In this document: positions 8,197 through 16,057 of the stretch, one piece after another
Position numbering within the stretch: the stretch's first letter is position 1
How the letters are laid out: the number at the start of each line of letters is the position of its first letter
Notes under the pieces: model-generated
The model's input: only the letters and a program-made list of their open reading frames with translations
What the model was told of the DNA's origin: nothing
The model's database searches: none
From: CAXRDE01 sp964229355
GTDB lineage: Bacteria > Cyanobacteriota > Sericytochromatia > UBA7694
Direction: 5' to 3'
NCBI GenBank assembly: GCA_964229355.1
Contig: CAXRDE010000008.1
Location: forward strand, 1 to 49,328
Length of the DNA: 49,328 nt
Program-made: the position numbers and the translations under genes

Positions 8197-9550
8197 GAAA
8201 CAGAAACCCTGGGGACCTTTTCCCCATTTTATTCAGGATGCAATCAAGAGAAGCGCTTTGGCCAGAAATAGAAAAAAAACCACCAGGCAAAATCCTTTTA
8301 GCCAGCGGCTTTATGCCTTGCGTAAAGCCGCTGGCTTAACCATGGTGGCGTTGGCTGAAAAAACTGGAGTCACTGCATCATATATTTCACTTCTCGAATC
8401 GGGAGAGCGTCAACCTTCAAAAGAAATGGTATATCGGCTTGCTGCTCTTTTTTTTGAGCCTGACAATCTTATTGCTGTAGAAGAACTCATGGCGTTGGCT
8501 GGTATTCAACTTTCTTTTGCGGAGCAGCAAGTGGGTGTTCAGCAAACTTATGAGCGTGCTTTAGAACAAGATCCGAATGATTTCCACAGTTTTAGCGCTT
8601 TGGTGCGAATGCTAATGCGGCAGCAGGCTTTTGCGCAAGCCGAAACCCATATTCTGGCAGGCATGAAACGTTTTCGAGACGCATGGCAGCTTCAAATGCT
8701 TATGGCTCAACTGCAGCTCAGCCTGGATAATTACGCGATGGCAGCGAGTGCTCAACATAAAGCGATTGAAATCTATGAGAATGCCATGCCCTTTCTTCTT
8801 CAAGAGTCTGCAGAGCAGCTGAAGCCAGAGGAACAGATTGATTTGTACAGCAATCTGGGAATTATTTATTTTTTGTGGGGGATGCGGACGTTTGAGTCAT
8901 ACAGTCAGGCAGTGATTGAAGAGCAGCAAGAGAGTGCTCGGCAATTTGCCTTAGATAGTCGCAAGTACTTTACCTCTGCTCAGTCAGTGTACCAGCAGGC
9001 CTTGCGTTTAAATCCTGAAGATGTCTTTTTGCAAAATGAGTATGCCCGCATTTGCTTTAATATTGCAGACTTAAGTCCCCCAGAACAGCAAACAGAACAA
9101 TGGTCAGAAGTTATTCAGCAATTCAGTAAAGTCTTAAATTCATCCGCTATTGGGGTATTGGGGATTTCTCAGGTGCGTGAGGCCAGTGTGTTTTTGGCCC
9201 ATGCACACAGTAGATCCAAACGGTTTGAAGAGGCGCATCACTTGTTAAGCATTATGCAGGCCTGCCATCCAAACGAATGGCTACCTCATTATGCCCGTGT
9301 TTGTTTTTACAGTTTAAGGGCCCAGTACTTTGCTCAGGACAAACCTCAAAAAAACTGGAGGCAGGACATGCAGGCCGACTTGGAGGCAGGTCTTGCTGTG
9401 CTTGAAAGGGTGACACATTTGGTACCCCGAGATGAGATTACGGGTGGGCTCATTATCTATGACAAGGACCTGGCTTTTTTACGAAAAAACCATCAGCAAG
9501 TTGTAGAACGTTTATGTATGCATCGACAAAAAAACGATCTCAAAGGTTAA
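8195..9550 (+). CDS. XRE-type HTH regulator with TPR sensor domain
   Basis: The 451-residue protein has a Cro/C1-type helix-turn-helix at residues 34-88, including GLTMVALAEKTGVTASYIS and the recognition-helix end LLESGERQPS. A helical C-terminal region (about 115-445) has TPR features, for example YERALEQDPNDFHSF and YQQALRLNPEDVFLQ. This HTH-TPR layout is shared with peptide-sensing regulators of Gram-positives (RRNPP family) and with many uncharacterised bacterial regulators. I infer that it controls the divergent exported-protein cluster through the palindrome at 7996-8013. The start is uncertain: the ATG at 8195 has no well-placed ribosome site and overlaps a -10-like element, while a TTG at 8258 would keep the whole HTH. 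Confidence 0.85.
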   Translation: MKQKPWGPFPHFIQDAIKRSALARNRKKTTRQNPFSQRLYALRKAAGLTMVALAEKTGVTASYISLLESGERQPSKEMVYRLAALFFEPDNLIAVEELMALAGIQLSFAEQQVGVQQTYERALEQDPNDFHSFSALVRMLMRQQAFAQAETHILAGMKRFRDAWQLQMLMAQLQLSLDNYAMAASAQHKAIEIYENAMPFLLQESAEQLKPEEQIDLYSNLGIIYFLWGMRTFESYSQAVIEEQQESARQFALDSRKYFTSAQSVYQQALRLNPEDVFLQNEYARICFNIADLSPPEQQTEQWSEVIQQFSKVLNSSAIGVLGISQVREASVFLAHAHSRSKRFEEAHHLLSIMQACHPNEWLPHYARVCFYSLRAQYFAQDKPQKNWRQDMQADLEAGLAVLERVTHLVPRDEITGGLIIYDKDLAFLRKNHQQVVERLCMHRQKNDLKG

Positions 9551-9641
9551 ATTTAGATTTAGGGCTTTTCTTTTTGATTAAAAAAGGTTATGCTTATATT
9601 AAGCTAGAATTAAATCAAAAGAAATATACCTGAGGTGACCT

Positions 9642-10619
9642 ATGTTATCCGCTTTACGACAACTCTCTAACCTAACAACCCCCTCTGCTGCAGTGCGCAC
9701 CCCTGCACAGGTTACCCAGGTTTCTGCTCCCCAGTCCGAACTGCCGATTAAAGATCGCCTGCACGTGCAAACCGCCCTGGGCCACGTGCCCGGTCTGGCC
9801 ACCACCGTACGTTTTGCCGCAGCTCCTGCTTTAGACAATAGCCTCAGCCAACTGCAACAAGCGCCCGACGAGCGCACCGCCAAAGCGGCCCAGGCCAATT
9901 TTCGGGTGGCGATTCGCAGCTTAGATTTGCCTGCCCTGCAAGCCTTAATGAGCGATGTGCAAGACGAAATTGCCGCCAGCGGTGATTTTCGCACCCAGCG
10001 CTTTTTAGATAAAGTGGCCGTGGATGTGCGTATGGCCATCTGGGAAAAAGGCGGCAAGCTGCCTGAGCAACCCCTGCAAAAACCCGCTTTACCCGGCTCT
10101 AGCCCAGAAGGCATTGTGGCGGGCAGCCTCAAGCATCTGCAACAGCATCTCTCTGAAGCCAATTTCCGTGATGCCCGTGCTGGCTTCCGCGTGGCGATTC
10201 GTCAGCTCACCCCTGAGCAATTGAACCAGACCCGTTCACTGATTCACTCCGCCATGTCCACCAGCAGCGACTACCGCACCCAGTTGTTCTTAGATGCGCT
10301 AAACAGCTCTATTACCGAAGAGCAAATCACCCGTGGCCTCAAGGCTCCTGCCCCTGCGGTGAAAATGCCGCCTGCCCTGAGCACCCACCCCCAATCTTTT
10401 GTACAGGGCGTTTTAGACCTGCTGCACAAAGGTCAGGATGAAGCCCAGTTTAAAACCGCGCTGGCTTCAGTACGGGTCACCTCTCGCCAGCTGAGTGCTG
10501 AAAACCGTCAGGTGCTGCAGCAGCTTTTACTGGCTGAAACCCGTAACACCCGCCACGATTACCGCACCCAGATCTTTCTGGATCAGGCGGCCCGTGAAGT
10601 GGCTTTAGCGGCAGCCTAA
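9642..10619 (+). CDS. Protein with three internal repeats, function unknown
   Basis: The 325-residue protein holds three helical repeats of about 67-70 residues at roughly 66-134, 160-225 and 253-322, spaced 92-94 apart by Pro/Ala-rich linkers. Each repeat has a leading helix with a [SL]-L-x-x-L-x-x start, a central FRVAIR-like strand or helix (FRVAIRSL, FRVAIRQL, VRVTSRQL), and ends in a signature [DG][FY]RTQ-x-FLD (residues 115-123, 210-218, 306-314). There is no signal peptide or membrane segment; the first 60 residues are low-complexity. The ribosome site tgaggtgacc precedes the ATG closely. I know of no family with this signature. Confidence 0.75.
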   Translation: MLSALRQLSNLTTPSAAVRTPAQVTQVSAPQSELPIKDRLHVQTALGHVPGLATTVRFAAAPALDNSLSQLQQAPDERTAKAAQANFRVAIRSLDLPALQALMSDVQDEIAASGDFRTQRFLDKVAVDVRMAIWEKGGKLPEQPLQKPALPGSSPEGIVAGSLKHLQQHLSEANFRDARAGFRVAIRQLTPEQLNQTRSLIHSAMSTSSDYRTQLFLDALNSSITEEQITRGLKAPAPAVKMPPALSTHPQSFVQGVLDLLHKGQDEAQFKTALASVRVTSRQLSAENRQVLQQLLLAETRNTRHDYRTQIFLDQAAREVALAAA

Positions 10620-10637
10620 GCGCTTAGGTCTTTCTTT
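10615..10637 (+). terminator. Possible terminator overlapping the stop codon
   Basis: A perfect 14-bp palindrome cctaagcgcttagg (10615-10628) overlaps the stop of the repeat-protein gene and is followed by tctttcttt. Its effective stem is only 5 bp, so strength is doubtful. It lies between two convergent genes. Confidence 0.4.
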
Positions 10638-11457
10638 AACCCGATTGACAGTGGGGACAGTGGTATATCCGCCGTCCCCCTAATTCTGTTTTTGCAATTG
10701 TTGTGTGGCATACCACACAGGGCTCCCCTGCTTTGGCAAACACATAAAAACGATAACTGTTACGGCGCGCGCCTTTGGCTTTGAGGACTTGTGAAAGCGC
10801 TGGCTCAAGGGTGACGCCTGCTGTGCGGTAGGATTGTCGGGGCAAAGCCAAAGCCGCTTCTGCCAATTTTTGAATTTGGGTTTCACTGCAATCTTTGGGA
10901 CGATAGGTAATCGGTACGCCTGCCATAAACAAAATTTCGCTGCGTAAATAATTGCCCAGGCCCGCTAAAAATCCCTGGTCCAGCAAGAGGCTGTAGAGTC
11001 TGCGGTTGTGGTAGTGCCTGTCGAGAAAGCGTTCCTTTACCTCATCGACATGGGTGTTTGAATTTAAAACATCGGGGCCGAGTTTGCGCAAATAGGGATG
11101 TTCTTCAAGCTCGTCGGGGTTTAGCAGCATTAAATCGGTGGCGCTATACAGCCAGGCGGTTTTTTCGGGACCTTGAAGCACAAGTCTGAGGGAGCGGTTC
11201 GTTTGGGGCACGCTGCCGTTTTTGCGCACATACCAGACGCCATACAGCTGATTGTGATTGTACAGGGTCATCTGGTTGCTCCAATGGAGCAGCAGGGCCT
11301 TGCTGCGGGCCTCCACTTTGACAATCTGCTGTTGTGCGAGTTCCTTTTCCCAGGTTTTCAGGGCGGGCCACACAACCCGCACGTCCAAAAGGGTTTTGCC
11401 TTCCACGGCCTGGGCAATTTTGTCAGCACTGCGTTTAATTTCTGGTCCTTCGGGCAT
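10636..11457 (-). CDS. nei: Endonuclease VIII, DNA glycosylase/AP lyase
   Basis: This base-excision-repair enzyme removes oxidised pyrimidines from DNA and cuts at the resulting abasic site. The 273-residue protein has the family's N-terminal PEGPEIKR with catalytic Pro2 and Glu3. The glycine at position 4 marks Nei rather than MutM (which has PELPEV). The YNHNQLYGVW segment, LLLDQGFLAGLGNYLRSEIL, and the C-terminal zinc finger (CVVC ... CPHC) match E. coli Nei closely along the whole length. It is divergent from selO with 82 bases between. A separate mutM lies at 17695-18579, so both oxidised pyrimidine and purine repair are encoded here. Confidence 0.95.
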   Translation of the reverse strand: MPEGPEIKRSADKIAQAVEGKTLLDVRVVWPALKTWEKELAQQQIVKVEARSKALLLHWSNQMTLYNHNQLYGVWYVRKNGSVPQTNRSLRLVLQGPEKTAWLYSATDLMLLNPDELEEHPYLRKLGPDVLNSNTHVDEVKERFLDRHYHNRRLYSLLLDQGFLAGLGNYLRSEILFMAGVPITYRPKDCSETQIQKLAEAALALPRQSYRTAGVTLEPALSQVLKAKGARRNSYRFYVFAKAGEPCVVCHTTIAKTELGGRRIYHCPHCQSG

Positions 11458-11539
11458 ACGCTTTTCAAGGAGTCTCTTTCGTTTAGGTTGTGCTTTAGCG
11501 TATCCTGAGCATAGACTTTAACACAAGGATGCTCGGCTT

Positions 11540-13171
11540 TTGACTGCACTAACCGCTCTTCGTTTTGACAATTCCTTTACCCGCGAGCTGCCTGCGGATC
11601 CACAGCGTGAGAATGTACCGCGTCAGGTGACACAGGCTCTTTATTCTCCTGTGACACCGGTGGCCTTTGCAGAACCCCAACTCCTGATTTACTCGGAGCA
11701 GATGGCGCAAACGCTGGGACTATCTGCCGAAGAGATGACTTCCCCTGCCTTTGTGGCGGCCTTTTCAGGTCAGCAGCCTTTGCCCGGCATGGTGACCTAT
11801 GCTACCCGCTATGGCGGCCATCAATTTGGCCACTGGGCGGGCCAACTGGGGGACGGGCGCGCGATCAATCTTGGTCAGGTGCGCGTGGGCGAGCAGTCCT
11901 GGCATTTACAGCTCAAGGGGGCGGGCCCGACCCCTTATTCCCGTCGCGGAGACGGCTTTGCGGTATTGCGTTCTTCGGTGCGGGAGTTTTTGTGCAGTGA
12001 GGCCATGCACCATCTGGGGGTGCCCACCACCCGCGCGCTGAGTTTGATGCTGACGGGTGAAAAGGTGTGGCGCGATATGTTTTATAACGGCAACCCGCAA
12101 CAAGAACCTGGTGCCGTGGTGTGTCGGGTGTCGCCTTCTTTTACCCGCTTTGGCCATTTTGAAATGTTGGCCATCAGCGAAGAAACCGAGCAGTTGGTGC
12201 AATTGCTCGAATATACCCTGCGTCATGAAGACACCGCCTGGCTACGGGAGCAGGGCGTGGATCCCGCGCAACCTGAACCCCTGGGCAAAGCGCTCTACGG
12301 ACAATGGTTTCAGGCGGTGTGTGAGCGCACGGCGACGCTGATTTTACACTGGATGCGGGTGGGCTTTGTGCACGGCGTCATGAACACAGACAATATGTCT
12401 GTTCTGGGCTTAACCATTGATTATGGTCCTTACGGCTGGCTTGAAGACTTTGACCCGCTCTGGACGCCCAATACCACCGATGCCCAGGGCCGGCGTTATG
12501 CCTATGGTAAACAGCCCCCCATTGCCCAGTGGAACCTGATGAAGTTTGCGCAAAGCCTGTGGGATGTCGTCGATGAGGCGGACTTACAAGCGGGCTTAAA
12601 TACCTATGCACGGGTTTATGAAACGGGCTGGCAAGCCATGATGGCCGCCAAACTGGGTTTTTCAGATGCAGAGCTGCAAGCCCACGGCAAGGCCCTGGAT
12701 GGGCTTTTTGACGAGCTGCTGGCGCTTTTACAGCGCACCGAAACCGACATGACCCTGTTTTTTCGTGGCCTGGCTGCGGTCCCCCTGAATCACGCGCAGG
12801 CCGCTGAAATAGCGTCTGAAGTCCCCGAGGCCCTGTTGCCCGCCTATTACCAGGCTCCCTCTGCGGCGGACAGCGAAGCCCTGCGGCAATGGTTGCTGCG
12901 TTATCAGGGGGTGTTACAGCAGGCGGGGGTGTTAGATCCACAGCGCCAGGAGCGCATGAACCGTGTGAACCCCAAATATGTGTTGCGCAATTATCTGGCA
13001 CAGGAAGCCATTGATCTGGCTGAGCAGGGCGATTATTCTCGTTTACATGCTCTCTTAAAGGTTTTGCAGAATCCTTACGATGAACAACCTGAACAGGAAC
13101 AGTTTGCGCAAAAACGGCCCGAATGGGCCCGTCATCGCGCCGGCTGCTCCATGCTCTCCTGTAGCTCCTGA
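11540..13171 (+). CDS. selO: SelO (YdiU) pseudokinase, protein AMPylase
   Basis: SelO family enzymes transfer AMP to Ser/Thr/Tyr of target proteins, some involved in redox homeostasis. The 543-residue protein shows the family landmarks: FDNSFTRELPADP at the N-terminus, YGGHQFGHWAGQLGDGRA, the LQLKGAGPTPYSR nucleotide-binding segment, NTDNMS with the metal-binding DYGPYG, and a C-terminal SCSS. That C-terminal Cys occupies the place where some homologues carry selenocysteine or a redox cysteine. The start is TTG at 11540, preceded by an aagga ribosome site at 11525-11529, and the protein then begins as other SelO proteins do. Downstream, 13172-13254 holds no gene. Confidence 0.95.
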   Translation: MTALTALRFDNSFTRELPADPQRENVPRQVTQALYSPVTPVAFAEPQLLIYSEQMAQTLGLSAEEMTSPAFVAAFSGQQPLPGMVTYATRYGGHQFGHWAGQLGDGRAINLGQVRVGEQSWHLQLKGAGPTPYSRRGDGFAVLRSSVREFLCSEAMHHLGVPTTRALSLMLTGEKVWRDMFYNGNPQQEPGAVVCRVSPSFTRFGHFEMLAISEETEQLVQLLEYTLRHEDTAWLREQGVDPAQPEPLGKALYGQWFQAVCERTATLILHWMRVGFVHGVMNTDNMSVLGLTIDYGPYGWLEDFDPLWTPNTTDAQGRRYAYGKQPPIAQWNLMKFAQSLWDVVDEADLQAGLNTYARVYETGWQAMMAAKLGFSDAELQAHGKALDGLFDELLALLQRTETDMTLFFRGLAAVPLNHAQAAEIASEVPEALLPAYYQAPSAADSEALRQWLLRYQGVLQQAGVLDPQRQERMNRVNPKYVLRNYLAQEAIDLAEQGDYSRLHALLKVLQNPYDEQPEQEQFAQKRPEWARHRAGCSMLSCSS

Positions 13172-13254
13172 ATCCTTTTTCCCCGCAATTTCTTGAGGGG
13201 GCGCAAGAATCTCTTCACGCTGGCAGATAATAAACGCAGAGGTGAACCCGAGTT

Positions 13255-14571
13255 ATGTGCAATGTGTCTATGTCTCCGGCTGTGACGTCTTTCCCCCCAT
13301 CTTCACCGATGGCGCGGCCACCAGCAGCTCCCCCTGCGCCGTCCGCTGTGCCCGCCCCTGCGCAAGTGCCCACCGCCAGCGATCATTTTCGTGCTGCCGA
13401 AACGGCTCACCTCCAGGGTGTGGCCACCCCTCACGTTAACCTGGTGGAGGGTCCCTCACCTGCCGCCACTTCAGAACAAATCAAGCAGGCCGTGGACCAG
13501 GCGCTGGCCGTAAGTTACCGTCAGGTGCCCCATCGTCCCGAGGTCTCCCGCCATACCTTGAACCGCCAATTGCAAACCTTTGGCACCGATGGCACGCAAA
13601 ACCCCCAAAAACAGGTGAACTATGACGGTGCCGATGTGGTAATTATTGCCTTTGAGGGTACCGGAGCCTTTGATGCCCGCCGGGCACCCGTGATGCAGCA
13701 GGCCGCTCAGATCCTGAGTGATCAGGGCTTGCGCTTAGATGACGGCGATGCGTTATACCGTGAGGTATCCAACGGCATTGCCGCCAAAGAAGGGAAAAAT
13801 ATGAACTGGTCGGGTTTGGCCACAGGCCCGCTGGCCTCGTTACTCGAAGATCCTGAGGCCCAGGCCCAGACCCAGTGGCTGAGTTTTCCTTCGGAAGAAT
13901 TTGAAGTGCTCGCCGGAGGCGAGATTTTAAACAACTTAGATCCTCAGCAATTAAAGCGTGAGATACTCGGAAGTACGGTGGGCGTAACACCGGGCATTAG
14001 CCAGGCGGTGCAGGCCATGAAAGAGATCCAGGCCCAGGCTCAGGCCCAGGGCAAAAATCCCAAATTTGTGGTGGTGAGTCACAGCAGTGGCGGGCGCAGC
14101 ACGGTGAAGTTTTTAGAAAAAATGAAGGGTCAGGATTTCCCGCTGGTGATGACCCTTGACCCGGTGCGCGAAGCCCATGAGGCGGTGGGTGAAGCCCTTA
14201 AAGAGGTGTATCTGTATAAAGGTACGGAGCACAATATGAACCGCTTGCGTTCGGCTGCTAACTGGTTGTTGCCCGAATCCCTGGAGCTGGAACCGCAGAA
14301 GGTTTATCCGCCCATGGTACGCTCTCAGGCCCAGCCTGCAAGCCTGTATAAGCCGGGTAATGTCGGCAAAATGGTGAATTTTTATCAGAAAAAAGACGAA
14401 GAGGGCCTGAAGATGCCCCAGGTCCGTTTTGGCATTCAGGGCAGCCCCGTGCAGCGGGCAGAAAACATTGAAATTCATGATGTGGGCAAAGCCGGGCACG
14501 GCGAAATCACTTACCATCAAAAGGTGTTAACGCGTTTTATGAGCGAGCTCAAAGGGGTGCTTAAGGATTAA
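13255..14571 (+). CDS. Alpha/beta-hydrolase-like protein with a low-complexity N-terminus
   Basis: The 438-residue protein opens with about 50 Pro/Ala/Ser-rich residues without a clear signal peptide. The rest looks like an alpha/beta hydrolase of lipase type. A strand IIAFEGTGAFDARR (about residue 125) fits the oxyanion region, and VVVSHSSGGRS has the probable nucleophile at Ser277 in an S-x-S-x-G elbow rather than the usual G-x-S-x-G. An Asp follows a strand at MTLDPVR, and a late His sits in KAGHGEITYH. Substrate is unknown. The ATG has an agaggtgaa ribosome site. Its 3' end overlaps the convergent DUF420 gene by 11 bases. Confidence 0.7.
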   Translation: MCNVSMSPAVTSFPPSSPMARPPAAPPAPSAVPAPAQVPTASDHFRAAETAHLQGVATPHVNLVEGPSPAATSEQIKQAVDQALAVSYRQVPHRPEVSRHTLNRQLQTFGTDGTQNPQKQVNYDGADVVIIAFEGTGAFDARRAPVMQQAAQILSDQGLRLDDGDALYREVSNGIAAKEGKNMNWSGLATGPLASLLEDPEAQAQTQWLSFPSEEFEVLAGGEILNNLDPQQLKREILGSTVGVTPGISQAVQAMKEIQAQAQAQGKNPKFVVVSHSSGGRSTVKFLEKMKGQDFPLVMTLDPVREAHEAVGEALKEVYLYKGTEHNMNRLRSAANWLLPESLELEPQKVYPPMVRSQAQPASLYKPGNVGKMVNFYQKKDEEGLKMPQVRFGIQGSPVQRAENIEIHDVGKAGHGEITYHQKVLTRFMSELKGVLKD

Positions 14572-15106
14572 ACAGCTTTAAAAAAGCCACGATCAAAACC
14601 CCGGTGACGGACACATACAGCCACAGGGGAAACGTCACGCGGGCAATTTTTTTGTGCAGGGCAAAGCGGCCCGTGAGGGAGAAATAAAAGGTGGTAAAAA
14701 TCAGGGGCAGGGTGATGATGGATAATCCAATATGGGAGATTAACAGGGTAAAGTAAACGGGACGGATTAGGCCCTGGGCCAAAAACTTGGTGTCGCCATG
14801 AAAGGTGTGGTACACAATGTACGACACCAAAAAGCATGCTGACGCTACAAATGCCGAGAGCATCCAGCGTTTATGCTGTTCCCGGTTACCCTTGAGAATA
14901 GCCCGCAAGCCGGCCACCAGACACACTGCTGAGATGCTGTTAAAGGTGGCATTTAAATAGGGCAATTGCCCCACCCAGGCCGCATCGCTGCCCAGACCCT
15001 CCTGAAAATAAATCAGCCACACCAAAAAAAGAATTGCCACCAGAGAGACCCCACCGATGGTGGGCAGGGCTACTTTTTTATCAAAATCACTGTCCATGCT
15101 GCTCAT
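14561..15106 (-). CDS. DUF420 (CtaM/YozB-like) membrane protein
   Basis: The 181-residue integral membrane protein has about five hydrophobic segments. Histidines lie near membrane edges (EQHKRWMLSAF, YIVYHTFHGDTKF, LLISHIGLS), and FALHKKIARVTFPLWLYVSVTG is near the end; these are typical DUF420 features. The Staphylococcus member CtaM is needed to mature a haem-copper oxidase, and others sit near cytochrome oxidase genes. Here the neighbours are not oxidase genes, so the role is by family only. It is the last gene of the minus-strand block 14561-20585 and has an agga ribosome site before ATG. Confidence 0.85.
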   Translation of the reverse strand: MSSMDSDFDKKVALPTIGGVSLVAILFLVWLIYFQEGLGSDAAWVGQLPYLNATFNSISAVCLVAGLRAILKGNREQHKRWMLSAFVASACFLVSYIVYHTFHGDTKFLAQGLIRPVYFTLLISHIGLSIITLPLIFTTFYFSLTGRFALHKKIARVTFPLWLYVSVTGVLIVAFLKLFNP

Positions 15107-15202
15107 TGCTCTGATCCTGTCCTGTCTTGCTTATAGCTTAACAGAGACACAGCTGACTGCGTCTGAAAACAAAAGCAATCTTTTTTAAAAGTTGTGAAAT
15201 CG

Positions 15203-16045
15203 CTAATCCCACCAGAGTTGAAGCTGTTGATCGGCGGTCAGGGAGCGGGCCAGCAGTATCAAACCAAAGTTTTCGTCTTCAAAGTCAACTCCTGCAATCA
15301 GGGCCCGGGTGGCATCGTCAAGGGCAAGGCCCTGCGCGTCGAACATGTCGAGCATATCGTCCATACAGCCAAAACCCTGGTCAATCACATCGGGGCAAAA
15401 ATTGTAAATCTCTTCGCTCAAAGCGGTCAGCGCGTCGGCATTGCCGGGTAGGCGATTGAAATGTACCAGCAGCCCGTCGTGGGTAACGTTTTCAAAGCGA
15501 ATGCCATAGCGCTGATCCCAGTCCATTAGCTTTTTGACAATGTCTTCGGTGTCGATATCGCAGTTGATACCGTTGGTCTGCTTGGCAAACAGTTCGGCGT
15601 AGCGCTCGGAATAGGCTGTGTGATGGGGGTGGGCATCGGTAGGGGGCTCCAGGGTGTCTTCAACTGCTGAAAATCTGGGCGCGGGTGGCTGCAGCTCAGG
15701 ATTGATGCCCCATTGCAGTAAGGCTTCGGCAATCGCCTGCATTTCTTCTGCCACCACAGCATCGCTGAGGCGCTCCTGACAAGCGGCCCAGGGACACCAA
15801 CCGTTGGCATCTACCTGCTGGGGATCTGCGCCCAGCGCTAACAGGGTTTCCACGGCCAGGGGACTTCCCATGCCGTCTAAAATGGCAGCGGTTAAGGGGG
15901 TGTGACCCTGGGCATTGTGCGCAGATAACGTAGCGCCTTGCTGCAGGCAGTCGGCAAATTGCGAAACCATTTCAGCCATGCGGTCTGAAAAGGCAATGGC
16001 CAGAAAAAGCTGCTGTTGTGGAGAAAGATCTTCGAAATCACCCAT
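15203..16045 (-). CDS. Ankyrin-repeat protein with C-terminal DUF4253-like domain
   Basis: The 280-residue protein has two to three ankyrin repeats at about residues 30-110 (GHTPLTAAILDG, ETLLALGADPQQVDANGWCPW, AEALLQWGINPEL). The C-terminal 130 residues resemble DUF4253: WDQRYGIRFENV, EEIYNFCPDVIDQG and the terminal LQLWWD follow that family's pattern of a YG-x-E strand, an F/Y-CPD-x-V-x-QG core and a WWD end. No signal peptide is visible, so it is cytoplasmic. Its ribosome site (aaagga) is well placed, 12 bases after the stop of the NHL gene, so they are probably co-transcribed. Function is unknown; the fusion suggests a protein-interaction module plus a small effector or immunity-like domain. 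Confidence 0.75.
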   Translation of the reverse strand: MGDFEDLSPQQQLFLAIAFSDRMAEMVSQFADCLQQGATLSAHNAQGHTPLTAAILDGMGSPLAVETLLALGADPQQVDANGWCPWAACQERLSDAVVAEEMQAIAEALLQWGINPELQPPAPRFSAVEDTLEPPTDAHPHHTAYSERYAELFAKQTNGINCDIDTEDIVKKLMDWDQRYGIRFENVTHDGLLVHFNRLPGNADALTALSEEIYNFCPDVIDQGFGCMDDMLDMFDAQGLALDDATRALIAGVDFEDENFGLILLARSLTADQQLQLWWD

Positions 16046-16057
16046 GATGGACTTCCT

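Noticed and set aside
13172..13254. Terminator after selO
   Set aside because: The ttcttg / caagaa stem is short and not followed by a T tract.
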